Positions 25,256 to 34,499 of a stretch of 64,000 nucleotides of DNA are shown here, piece by piece. The DNA is from Thalassotalea nanhaiensis (GTDB lineage: Bacteria; Pseudomonadota; Gammaproteobacteria; Enterobacterales; Alteromonadaceae). The notes beneath the pieces are model-generated. The model worked only from the letters and a program-made list of their open reading frames with translations. It was not told where the DNA came from and searched no databases. Every line of letters begins with the position of its first letter. The first letter of the stretch is position 1. Made by a program: the position numbers and the translations under genes. The stretch lies in the NCBI RefSeq assembly GCF_031583575.1, contig NZ_CP134146.1, positions 1,302,001 through 1,366,000 on the forward strand, read 5' to 3'.

Positions 25256-25845
25256 GAGAGTTTGTTAGCCATTAATAATGAGCTAAATTGTATCAGCTTA
25301 ACGAATCAGGAGAAATAGCTATAAAGCTTTGTAAGTCATATTAAAATCTTAGAACGTATACTATATTGATCTAAATCAGGGAGTGGTTCACATAGTTTCT
25401 AATATCGACGACTTTACTCATTCAGATATCGTTTATGGTTTACAGGGAGCAAAGTTAAAGCCCGACTTGATGTATTAGATTGAACAAAGCAGCTAATCGC
25501 ATAAACATCGTCATCTATTGTTACAATTAAACACTCTTTGAAAGGCGATATTTTATGCAATCATGAACCTTGTGGCCATTATTGTCTTTTTTGCTTTAGT
25601 TAACTTATTTTTAATATAAACATGAAGTTAAGTATGGTTTTGGATGGCGATTTTAGTTTAAATTACAAATAAATAAAAATTAGATAAATAATTAATGAAA
25701 ATTATTGTCTGTTGGATATACAGCTTTATTCAAATTCGCTATGGTTCGAGCAATTTTAGACTATGCTAATTAGCATTGTTTTCCAAAAAGCTCTGTATAC
25801 GCTTACTGTCTTCTAAAACAAATTAAAAAACTTGAAGGTTAAATA
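25256..25845. other. Intergenic region between pdxH-like gene and M16 protease
   Basis: About 590 bp between divergent genes. I see no convincing gene. It contains a perfect 14-bp palindrome ATGCTAATTAGCAT (25763-25776), about 70 bp before the M16 start, a possible operator. A 30-codon open stretch starting at a GTG near 25385 after CAGGGA is too short and has no recognised family. Confidence 0.4.
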
Positions 25846-28629
25846 ATGAAATTTTTAAAACCAACTCTCCTTAGTCTCTCTGTATCTATTGCACTTGGGC
25901 TTTCTGGGTGTGCAACAAATGCTGATTCAACAACCAGCGCAACCGCTCAGAACGAGCAAGTTCAAAGCAGTCCGTTAACCTATGTTCGTACTGTTGAAGG
26001 CATTGAAGAATACACATTGGAAAATGGCTTGAAAGTTTTACTTTATCCTGATGCTTCACAGCCTAAAACATTAGTTAATGTTACTTACCGCGTTGGTTCT
26101 CTGCATGAAAATTATGGTGAAACCGGTATGGCCCATTTACTTGAACATATGCTGTTTAAAGGCTCAACAAATTATCAAAATATTGATAAAGAGTTTAAAA
26201 AGCGTGGCATGGGAAAAAATGCGTCGACCTGGTTAGACCGTACAAACTATTTCGAAACCTTTGATGCCAATGAAGACAGCCTCGAGTGGTCTATTGGTAT
26301 GGAAGCTGATCGAATGGTCAATGCAACGTTTACTGAAGAGCAGCTAAAAAGTGAAATGACTGTTGTACGAAATGAAATGGAACGTGGTGAAACCAGTCCA
26401 TTTAGAATGTTAATGGGCCGTATGTCTTCAATGGCATTTTTATGGCACAACTATGGAAAAAGTACCATTGGCGCCCGCTCTGATGTTGAAAACTTTCCAT
26501 TTCCTCGATTACGTGAGTTTTACAAAAAGCATTACCGCCCAGATAATGCGGTATTAACCATTGCCGGTCGTTTTGATAAAGAAAAAACAATGGCACTTAT
26601 CGAGCAAAAGTTTGGTTCGATTCAAAAGCCTGAGCAACCGATGCAAGCTTTGTATACGGTTGAGCCAACACAAGACGGTGAACGTTCAGTAAATATCCGT
26701 CGTGTAGGTGATTTACCGATTGTCGGTTTGTCTTATCATGCTCCAAGTGGTTTGCATCAAGATTCAGCAGCACTCACTTTGTTAACCGATATTTTAGGGG
26801 ATAACACTCGAGGCCGATTACAAAAAGCGCTTGTAGAAACAGGTGTAGCGACAAGTGCAATGAACTTTATGTTCAATTTGAAAGATAGCTCTCAGTATCT
26901 GTTCTTTGTAGAAGGTAATAAAGATTCAGATATTAACGAATTAGAAACTAAGCTTTTAGCAATTACAGAAAGCTTAAAAGATAACCCAATTACTCAAGAA
27001 GAGCTTGATTTAGCGAAAGCAAAAAATGCTCGTCAAGCTGAGCAAACTATGCGTAATGTTACCGGCGTTGGAATGGCTTTATCTGAGTATATTGCTATGG
27101 GCGATTATCGTCATGTGTTTTATTCACGTGATCAAATTGCTGAAACCACACTTGAGCAAGTGCAAGCCGCCGCCGATGCTTATCTTATCCGAAGTAACCG
27201 CACAACAGGTCGTTTTATCCCAACAGAAAAACCTGTGCGTGCAGAAATACCTCAAGCACCAGATTTAACTGAATTATTGAAAGATTATAAAGGCAAGGAA
27301 GTGGTTGCTGCCGGTGAAGTGTTTGATAACACCGTACCTAATATTAAATCTCGTTTAGAAACGATTAAGTGGCAAGAGGGCACAGAAGTAAGTATTTACC
27401 CTAAAAAGCTACGTGGTGGGCAAGTTATCATTTCAATGCATTTCCCAAGTGGTACTGCTGATGCTCTTGCTGGAAACGCAACTGCCATCGGTTTTATAGG
27501 CGCAATGGTGCAAAAGGGTAACGAAAAATATTCAAAAGAAGACATTGCTAATAAACTTGATCAGTTAAAAAGCTCAATCTCAGTATCAACATCTGCAGGC
27601 TCAACAGACGTATCTATAAATACCGATGAAGAAAACTTGGATGAAACGATTAAATTCTTTGGTGAAATTATGGCCACGCCTACTTTCCCTGAAAAAGAAC
27701 TTGAAGTAATGAAGCGAGGTTCAATTGCAAACATAGAGCAACAACGTAATGATCCAAGCTCAATTGCGGTTAACAGTTTCAAAAAATCATTGAATAATTA
27801 CCCGAAAGGGCACCCATTGGCTTATTACACGCTGGATGAACGTATTGCCAATGTTAAAGCGGTTAGTAGCTCTGAGTTAGCGCCTTTATATAAAAGCTTT
27901 ACTAATATTAACAATGGTCATGTCGCTGTTGTTGGTGATGTAAACGCTAAAGAAATTTCTCAGCAATTGCACGCTACATTAGTTAGCTTTTCTAATGATA
28001 CTGAGTATGTTCGCATGGCGAAAACGATGAAACCTGAGCAGGGCTTAGTGGTCAGCACTGAAACGCCTGATAAAGCCAATGCATCACTTTATTTAATCAA
28101 CCCAATTAATATGAAAGTTACTCACCCTGATTATTTAGCCTTAGCCATGGCAAGTAAAATATTTGGTGGTGATGCATTTACTTCACGTGTTGGTGCACGC
28201 ATTCGCGTTAAAGAAGGGTATAGCTACAGTGTTGGCGCGGGTATTTCGGCAAATACGTTAGATGAGCAAGGGATGTTTTGGGGCATGGCTATTTCAGCAC
28301 CAGAAAATATGGACAATGTTATTGCTGCATTTAAAGAAGAAATACAAAAGGTTGTTGATGATGGTTTTACTGCAGAAGAGCTAGAGCAAGCAGTGGAAGG
28401 TTATATTAGTGATAGAAATCGACAATGGGCAGCAAATAGTACAATTGCGAGTTTGTTGGTTAAAGCAACTAAAATTGACCAAGACCTATCATTTTATGAT
28501 GAACAAATCGTTGCTCTTAAAAAGTTAACGTTAGAGCAAGTAAATGATGCATTTGTTAAATACATTGCGGCACAACAGTTAAATGTATTTAAAGCTGGTG
28601 ATTTCGCCAAGGTGGCTGACCAGACATAA
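25846..28629 (+). CDS. M16-family zinc metalloprotease, lipoprotein
   Basis: A 927-residue insulinase-like protease. The lipoprotein signal MKFLKPTLLSLSVSIALGLS ends in the lipobox LSGC (Cys22), so it is probably anchored in the envelope. The N-terminal half carries the inverted zinc motif HLLEH (His97, Glu100, His101) and the distal acidic ligand region VVRNEMERGE. The C-terminal half is a second M16 unit without the zinc motif, containing FGGDAFTSRVGARIRVKEGYSYSVGAG, the typical Arg/Tyr substrate-binding region. Two M16 modules in one chain is usual for this type. It likely degrades peptides in the periplasm. It is followed by a reduced palindromic repeat and a convergent gene. Confidence 0.93.
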   Translation: MKFLKPTLLSLSVSIALGLSGCATNADSTTSATAQNEQVQSSPLTYVRTVEGIEEYTLENGLKVLLYPDASQPKTLVNVTYRVGSLHENYGETGMAHLLEHMLFKGSTNYQNIDKEFKKRGMGKNASTWLDRTNYFETFDANEDSLEWSIGMEADRMVNATFTEEQLKSEMTVVRNEMERGETSPFRMLMGRMSSMAFLWHNYGKSTIGARSDVENFPFPRLREFYKKHYRPDNAVLTIAGRFDKEKTMALIEQKFGSIQKPEQPMQALYTVEPTQDGERSVNIRRVGDLPIVGLSYHAPSGLHQDSAALTLLTDILGDNTRGRLQKALVETGVATSAMNFMFNLKDSSQYLFFVEGNKDSDINELETKLLAITESLKDNPITQEELDLAKAKNARQAEQTMRNVTGVGMALSEYIAMGDYRHVFYSRDQIAETTLEQVQAAADAYLIRSNRTTGRFIPTEKPVRAEIPQAPDLTELLKDYKGKEVVAAGEVFDNTVPNIKSRLETIKWQEGTEVSIYPKKLRGGQVIISMHFPSGTADALAGNATAIGFIGAMVQKGNEKYSKEDIANKLDQLKSSISVSTSAGSTDVSINTDEENLDETIKFFGEIMATPTFPEKELEVMKRGSIANIEQQRNDPSSIAVNSFKKSLNNYPKGHPLAYYTLDERIANVKAVSSSELAPLYKSFTNINNGHVAVVGDVNAKEISQQLHATLVSFSNDTEYVRMAKTMKPEQGLVVSTETPDKANASLYLINPINMKVTHPDYLALAMASKIFGGDAFTSRVGARIRVKEGYSYSVGAGISANTLDEQGMFWGMAISAPENMDNVIAAFKEEIQKVVDDGFTAEELEQAVEGYISDRNRQWAANSTIASLLVKATKIDQDLSFYDEQIVALKKLTLEQVNDAFVKYIAAQQLNVFKAGDFAKVADQT

Positions 28630-28650
28630 GGTTAACTTACTTAGTATCGA

Positions 28651-28708
28651 ATCACGAATACGTTGCACTGCCAATCACCAAGTCGTTATCGTGGTGAAAC
28701 GTATTCGA
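28651..28708. repeat. Dispersed GAATAC repeat element, copy 4 (minimal)
   Basis: Only the ends are recognisable: CACGAATACG at about 28652-28661 and CGTATTCG at 28700-28707, with a partly palindromic interior (CACCA...TGGTG, about 28676-28694). It lies between the stop codons of convergent genes and may act as a bidirectional terminator-like hairpin. Confidence 0.55.
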
Positions 28709-28713
28709 AACTA

Positions 28714-31101
28714 TTAACTCTGCTTAACATTAATCTGAGCTAACGTTTGTTGTTCTAGTTTTAACGGTTGCTCTGTTATTTGAGGTAGACTGAATTTAGA
28801 ACTGGATAACCATTGGGTAAATTCCACCGCAGGCAGTGGTCGGCTAATAAAATAGCCTTGAGCTTTCTCACAATGATGCTCTCTTAGCCAGTCTAACGTT
28901 TCCTGATCTTCAACACCTTCTGCGACTACAGATAAACCTAGTTGATGAGATAATTGAATTGTTGAGTTTACAATAAGTTTATCTTGAGGTTGTTGGATTA
29001 ACTGTTGAATGAAACAGCGATCAATCTTTAATTCTTGTACCGGTAAGTTTTTCAATTGAGCTAAAGAAGAGTAACCGGTGCCGTAGTCATCAATAGATAA
29101 ATAAATACCATTTTTACGTAATAATTTTATATTCTCTACCGCTTTAGAATTATGATCGACAAACGCATCTTCGGTAATTTCAAGGCATAGTGCATCCTGC
29201 AACTTTTTATCAGCGCATAGTTTTTCAATCAATTGATAACAAAAGTCATCATCGAGTAAATTCTCAGGCGAAATATTAATGGCAATTTTTATATCAAGGC
29301 CTTGCTTTTGCCAAGTGAAATATTGCTCTATGGCTTTATTCACTACCCAGTGGCTTAACGCCTGCATTTGACCTGTTTGATCCGCTATATGGATAAATGA
29401 TTCAGGTGTTATTAAACCATTTACAGGGTGATTCCAGCGAACTAAAGCTTCAACTTCCTCGACAGTATTATTACTCAAATTTAATTTTGGTTGGTAGAAA
29501 AGCGTAAACTCGTCATGCTCAATAGCGCCTTTTAATCGGTTGACGAGTTGTAGCCGGTCTAGCGTATTTAGATCTATTTGGCGATCATACAATTGGTATA
29601 ATAAGTTTTGTCGCTTGGCAATTTGCATTGCGGCATCTACTTCTTTCAATAATTGATTGGTTTGCGACCAACCGTCACTTGCGGTAACGCCAATGTTTAC
29701 TTGCAGATGTATGGTGATATTTTGATAGATAAAGCTTGGCTCAATAACCCTGGTAATTGTCTGAATACAGTTTTTAATGTTTTCAACAGCTTCATCGTCA
29801 AAGCGTATTAGAAAACCGTTACCAGAGGTATGGAATAAAGGTTTTTTTAATTTCTGTAGTCGAATAGCGATTTCTTGGATAACTTCATCACCAACGTCAT
29901 GACCTAAGGTGTCGTTTATTTCAGACAAACGTCGTACATTTACCTGGCACAATAAAAATGGTTTTGATAATCCATGCATATCCCGGTTAAATTGATTTCG
30001 ATTCGGAAGGCCAGTAAGCGTATCTAAAAACGCTTGTTCGGTTATTTCATTTTCGCGAGATTTAATCGCATCAATCATCTTTCCAAATTGTTCTGCAAGC
30101 TGATTTAATTCGAGTGTGTTACCAACATGAGTATCTGGCTGGTAATTACCTTTAGCGATTGCTTTTGATATTTTAACTAATCGCCTCACTGGCTCAGTAA
30201 CACTGCTGGCAATAAAATACGCTCCTAACAAAGACACTGCCAGTGTGATAAATATTAATATTAGGAAATTCCAGCCATCTTGTATTATTGCGGCAATAAG
30301 GTTTGAATGTAATTGAAAAATTGCCGCACTGAGCTGGAAATTTCCAACAGTACCTAACGGATAACTTTCAGCAACAACACTTTCTAAATAATGCGGTGAT
30401 AAAGGCGATTCTGAATTTTTCACCGCAGCATGGTTTTCAATCGCACTGTTGAAAGAAATCCAATGAAAGTTTTGGGTGTTTTCTAAGGTAAAGCCAACAT
30501 TGAACGATGTTACATTTGCAAGCTCATTCGCTAATTTACTGTTAAGCGAGTAGCCAAGTCCTATATGACCGATAACTTCCAGTTTATCGAGCACAGGCGT
30601 AAGGATAAGCTGATAAATTTCATCATTACTAGAATAGAACACACTATTAGGCTGGTCTGTTAACCATTCTGTATGCTCAAATGGCTGATTGATTTGGTTG
30701 CCGGTAAAAACCCTTTTTATGTCTTTGTTACTATCTCTGATCAACAACTGTCCTAAAATGATGCCGTCAATATCTATTGCCAAGGCAATATCGGCATCAA
30801 TTCTTTTACGATGATTGTTAAGCGCAATAGAAAAGTTTGGATGTTGAACAAAGAACTCTTTTCTTAAGGCAATATCTGTTGCTGATATTTCAGTAAAAGC
30901 AGTTAAATAGTAATTTCGATTACTGATTTCGGCTTTTAATAGAGATTCCGCTTGGGACAAATGAGCTGCTAACTGCTGTTGTTCATTTCGTTTATTAGAA
31001 TAAAACGAACTGATAAAAGAAACTGTTTGTACGGCAATAAGTAATAATATAAAAAAGAAAAATATTCTGCTTCTTAAGCTATTAAACTTATTAGTCATCA
31101 T
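28714..31101 (-). CDS. Membrane sensor with degenerate GGDEF and intact EAL domain (c-di-GMP phosphodiesterase)
   Basis: A 795-residue inner-membrane protein. Helix one (about 12-32), a periplasmic sensor domain (about 35-270, Cache-like), helix two (about 275-297), HAMP (about 298-350), GGDEF-like (about 360-515) and EAL (about 530-780). The GGDEF signature is replaced by SGNGF (near residue 427), so cyclase activity is unlikely. The EAL domain keeps the catalytic set: EALVRW (Glu551), INISPEN, LEITE, IDDYGTGYSS, KIDRCFI, EGVED and QGYF. It should hydrolyse c-di-GMP, with the degenerate GGDEF perhaps binding GTP as a regulator. The gene is divergent from the hybrid kinase gene. Confidence 0.9.
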   Translation of the reverse strand: MMTNKFNSLRSRIFFFFILLLIAVQTVSFISSFYSNKRNEQQQLAAHLSQAESLLKAEISNRNYYLTAFTEISATDIALRKEFFVQHPNFSIALNNHRKRIDADIALAIDIDGIILGQLLIRDSNKDIKRVFTGNQINQPFEHTEWLTDQPNSVFYSSNDEIYQLILTPVLDKLEVIGHIGLGYSLNSKLANELANVTSFNVGFTLENTQNFHWISFNSAIENHAAVKNSESPLSPHYLESVVAESYPLGTVGNFQLSAAIFQLHSNLIAAIIQDGWNFLILIFITLAVSLLGAYFIASSVTEPVRRLVKISKAIAKGNYQPDTHVGNTLELNQLAEQFGKMIDAIKSRENEITEQAFLDTLTGLPNRNQFNRDMHGLSKPFLLCQVNVRRLSEINDTLGHDVGDEVIQEIAIRLQKLKKPLFHTSGNGFLIRFDDEAVENIKNCIQTITRVIEPSFIYQNITIHLQVNIGVTASDGWSQTNQLLKEVDAAMQIAKRQNLLYQLYDRQIDLNTLDRLQLVNRLKGAIEHDEFTLFYQPKLNLSNNTVEEVEALVRWNHPVNGLITPESFIHIADQTGQMQALSHWVVNKAIEQYFTWQKQGLDIKIAINISPENLLDDDFCYQLIEKLCADKKLQDALCLEITEDAFVDHNSKAVENIKLLRKNGIYLSIDDYGTGYSSLAQLKNLPVQELKIDRCFIQQLIQQPQDKLIVNSTIQLSHQLGLSVVAEGVEDQETLDWLREHHCEKAQGYFISRPLPAVEFTQWLSSSKFSLPQITEQPLKLEQQTLAQINVKQS

Positions 31102-31450
31102 GAATGTTCCCGCTTATATTCGTCAATTTATATCAAGGCGATCTAGAACGAATATTTATTTATTGTTTTTATTGAAAATTTCATTGAATACCTACAATGA
31201 CAAATATTGTCTATTAGAGCAATAATTATCTTTATAATGGCGTTAAATGCGAATGAAGCCTTGTGTATATCATGCTACGTTGCTGTTCACAGGGGAAATA
31301 ACCCTTAGATTTTCAAGTTGACACTTTTCATTAATAGGCGTTTGTTGTAAAAATGTTAATCAGATGTAACTTGCTATATAATCAACCCGGCTAAAGGAAT
31401 AATAAACGCCTATTGAAGGGCAAAAATATAAATAATACTTAAGCTGGACT
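31102..31450. other. Divergent promoter region between EAL sensor and hybrid kinase
   Basis: About 350 bp without a gene. It includes a consensus -10 (TATAAT, 31377-31382) reading toward the kinase, with no good -35, which suggests an activated promoter. Two 11-bp inverted repeats flank this -10 and are listed separately. Confidence 0.5.
31333..31414. promoter_or_regulatory. 11-bp perfect inverted repeat flanking the kinase promoter
   Basis: AATAGGCGTTT (31333-31343) and AAACGCCTATT (31404-31414) are exact reverse complements 60 bp apart, with a TATAAT hexamer between them. They could be paired operator half-sites (looping or two dimer contacts) or a leader hairpin. The kinase downstream carries its own AraC-type DNA-binding domain, so autoregulation is a reasonable guess. 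Confidence 0.5.
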
Positions 31451-34400
31451 TTGATATTGCACACTTCCGTTAAATTTTTAATCATAAACCTGACGATAAT
31501 TTTAAGCTTTCTACCTTATTCGTATTTAGCTGCGCAAATTTCGGTATCTGCACACACTATAACTTGGGTTTCATTATTCATAATGCAGTTAATTAGTATT
31601 AGTGCTGTGGTTGCCAGTTATTTAAAAACCAGTTCACGCTCTTTTAAGCTTTTTTGGAAGTTTATTGCTTTGGCTTTGGTTGGGGCAATGTTTGCACAGG
31701 TTTTAATAACCAAAGAAAATCTTGTAACCACACACCTATTAAGTAATTTCTTTTCACTTTTCAGCTATTTTTTTATTATTTTAGCAATAGAAACAAACCC
31801 ACACTTAAGTGATACCCCACTGAATAAATACATTAGCGGTAGAGTGCCTGCGGTATTTTTCATCGTGGTGTGTTTTAGTTACTTTGTGCTGTTACCAACA
31901 GAGTTCATCGGAGATGTTGAACAAAGTTATTTAGCGTCGATGTTTTTTCACATAGTAATCACGTTATTGATATTTACTCGGCTGGTTGTTTGCGCCATTA
32001 AAAGTAGGCATAAGTTCTGGTTATCTACATACAGCTTGCTATCAATGAGTGCTTTGGCTATTTTACTGGCAAAAATTAACCTTTACACTACCAGTAGCAA
32101 TATGATGGTGCCCGCCTTAGGTTACTTTGAAACTGTGCTTAATTTTATTCCTTATTTGGGGGTGATTTTAGCGGCCAATGTTACTCTAAATAACACCACA
32201 CCAGCTATAACAATTAAAAAGCACACTAACCCCGAGCTGTACATTTTATTGTTAGTTTTGTGTTTAGCACTCATGCACGTTTTGGGTCAGGAATTGCAAC
32301 TCCCGTATAGCACAACGTCGTATTTACAATCCGTAGTAATCGCTTTTTGGTTAATAACCGCGTCAGTGTTAATTATGGTTATCACGCTGCAAAAACGTCG
32401 CTATATGAATAAGCTTAAGCAACAAATTCATCAGCTAGACATAGATAAAGCCAGTTACTTAAAAATAAATAAACAATTAAATAACTCACTTACCAACAGC
32501 GAAGATAAAGCGATAGTAAGTGTTTCAAATAACGCTATTTTAACCACAACAATGACAGGAGAAATACTTTCCGCGAACCCCGCGGCAGTACAAATGCTGC
32601 AATGTTTAGAAGATGAATTAGAAGGGGAATTGGTTAGCCATTTATTTTGTGAAGATGATCAAATGCATTATTTCTTTGATTTCCAAAGTAACGTCTATGC
32701 GCTGCAACGTAAGGATGATGGTATATCTGTTGAATGTAGAGTGATCAGAGCGGATGGCACAAAGTTTCCTGTGCAAGCAGAATTGCAGTGGGCCGAGCGA
32801 GAAGAGCAACCTTTGATTGTTCTTACATTTATTAATCTGACTGCGCGGAAATTGGCTGAAGCGAAAGCGCTGGAATTAAAAGATAAATTTATCGCCAATA
32901 TATCCCATGAATTTCGAACACCGTTAACCATTATCAATGGTGTTCTGGATCGCTATCTGAAACAAAACGAATCAGGGGAAGAATTCAAAGAATTAACCAC
33001 AGCGAAACGTAATGGTTTGCGCTTGGTACGCATGGTAGAACAATTACTTGAACTGTCACGGCTAGCAGATAATCCGAAATTATCGATTTCGACGTATCGA
33101 CTGAGCACCATTATGGCAATGCCAAACGATTCTTTTTCTCGTTTAGCAAAACAAAATCAGCTGTCTTTTAGTTTCGATATCCCTGATAACCTTTGGCTTG
33201 AGTGCGATGCGCAAGCATTTGAAAAAATATTGTTTAACTTGCTGGCCAATGCCATTAAATATACGCCCCCGGGGGGCAGTGTTAAGGTTAGCGCTTACTG
33301 TGAAGATGACACCATTATTTTGGATGTTATTGATAACGGCATTGGCATCACCACAGCTTCGCAAAGTAAAATATTTGAACGTTTTCAACGGGCAGATGAC
33401 TTAAAAAATCAATCGATATTTGGTGTAGGTATTGGCTTGTCGTTAGTCAATGAATTGGTAAAAGCTCATCAGTGGCGAATAAATTTAGTCAGTGAATATA
33501 ATCACGGTAGTAAGTTTTCGTTATCTATTCCATTGGCATCGGCAAAAGATGTTGAATTGGAAACCCCGTTGAGTGTTTCTGAAAATGAGGTCAGCTCGTT
33601 ATTAATCGAACAAGATAATCCGCTAAACCAGAACTCTTCTCATTCACAACAAGTGGTATTAGTAATTGAAGATAATGTTGATATGCAAAGCCATATCAAG
33701 CAAGTCATTGAACAACAGCACCATTGTATGTTGGCGATAAGCGGTGAGTTGGGGTTGTCGTTAGCACAGGAGTACATCCCAGATCTTATAGTTTGCGATA
33801 TTATGCTTACCGGTATTGATGGCTTTGAAGTACTAAAACAGCTTAAAGACAATGAATTAACGGCTCATATACCAGTGATATTACTTACCGCGCGTTCTGA
33901 TTTGGACTGTCGATTGCAAGGCTTAAATCTACGAGCTGATGAATATTTGAGTAAGCCGTTTAATCAGCAAGAGCTACTAACGCGCATTGACAACTTAATT
34001 GAAAACCGAAAGCAACTGCAACAAACATATATGCACAAGTTCGAACAAAAGCAAATTGCTAAGCGTAAGGAAAACAGTGTTCATAATGTGTCTTTGTTGA
34101 CTGAAGAGGACAAGGAAAACCTCTCTGTCGATGATGTGTTTTTACAAAAACTAGAAGCAACAGTCGCAAAAATGTACATGGAAATTGATTTGGGGATAGA
34201 TCAACTTGCCAATGAATTGGCGATGAGTGAACGACAATTGCAACGCAAAATTAAAGTGCTGTTAGGTACTACTCCGAACAATTTCATCAAAGAGTTTAGG
34301 TTGGCTAAAGCACAAGAACTGTTAAAAAATGGCACTCAAATAGGTATTGTTGCCCTCGATGTTGGCTTTTCATCACAAACGTATTTTGGCCGATGCTTTA

Positions 34401-34471
34401 AAGAGTCATTTAACTGCACGCCAAAGCAATACCAACAGTCAAATAGCTCTAATGGCAATAAATGTGGATAA
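31451..34471 (+). CDS. Hybrid histidine kinase / response regulator with AraC-type output
   Basis: A 1006-residue one-protein phosphorelay. The N-terminal ~320 residues contain about ten membrane helices of an unassigned sensor type. A linker helix leads to PAS (about 345-465), HisKA with phospho-acceptor His486 in NISHEFRTPLTI, HATPase (NLLANAIKYTPPGG, VIDNGIGI, GVGIGLSLV), a receiver with phospho-acceptor Asp783 (VCDIMLTGIDGF) and the Thr/Lys pair (LLTARS, LSKPF), and an AraC HTH (about 890-1000, IDQLANELAMSERQLQRKI, VALDVGFSSQTYFGRCFKE). The start is a TTG (another TTG two codons on is possible); no ATG is near. It faces the propeller-sensor gene 28 bp away. Targets are unknown. Confidence 0.9.
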   Translation: MILHTSVKFLIINLTIILSFLPYSYLAAQISVSAHTITWVSLFIMQLISISAVVASYLKTSSRSFKLFWKFIALALVGAMFAQVLITKENLVTTHLLSNFFSLFSYFFIILAIETNPHLSDTPLNKYISGRVPAVFFIVVCFSYFVLLPTEFIGDVEQSYLASMFFHIVITLLIFTRLVVCAIKSRHKFWLSTYSLLSMSALAILLAKINLYTTSSNMMVPALGYFETVLNFIPYLGVILAANVTLNNTTPAITIKKHTNPELYILLLVLCLALMHVLGQELQLPYSTTSYLQSVVIAFWLITASVLIMVITLQKRRYMNKLKQQIHQLDIDKASYLKINKQLNNSLTNSEDKAIVSVSNNAILTTTMTGEILSANPAAVQMLQCLEDELEGELVSHLFCEDDQMHYFFDFQSNVYALQRKDDGISVECRVIRADGTKFPVQAELQWAEREEQPLIVLTFINLTARKLAEAKALELKDKFIANISHEFRTPLTIINGVLDRYLKQNESGEEFKELTTAKRNGLRLVRMVEQLLELSRLADNPKLSISTYRLSTIMAMPNDSFSRLAKQNQLSFSFDIPDNLWLECDAQAFEKILFNLLANAIKYTPPGGSVKVSAYCEDDTIILDVIDNGIGITTASQSKIFERFQRADDLKNQSIFGVGIGLSLVNELVKAHQWRINLVSEYNHGSKFSLSIPLASAKDVELETPLSVSENEVSSLLIEQDNPLNQNSSHSQQVVLVIEDNVDMQSHIKQVIEQQHHCMLAISGELGLSLAQEYIPDLIVCDIMLTGIDGFEVLKQLKDNELTAHIPVILLTARSDLDCRLQGLNLRADEYLSKPFNQQELLTRIDNLIENRKQLQQTYMHKFEQKQIAKRKENSVHNVSLLTEEDKENLSVDDVFLQKLEATVAKMYMEIDLGIDQLANELAMSERQLQRKIKVLLGTTPNNFIKEFRLAKAQELLKNGTQIGIVALDVGFSSQTYFGRCFKESFNCTPKQYQQSNSSNGNKCG

Positions 34472-34499
34472 ACATAGCAGGTTTGTTAAACGAAGAGGG

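Noticed and set aside
25385-25483. Short GTG-started frame of about 30 codons after CAGGGA
   Set aside because: Too short, no recognisable family, no context; it could be chance or a decayed gene remnant.
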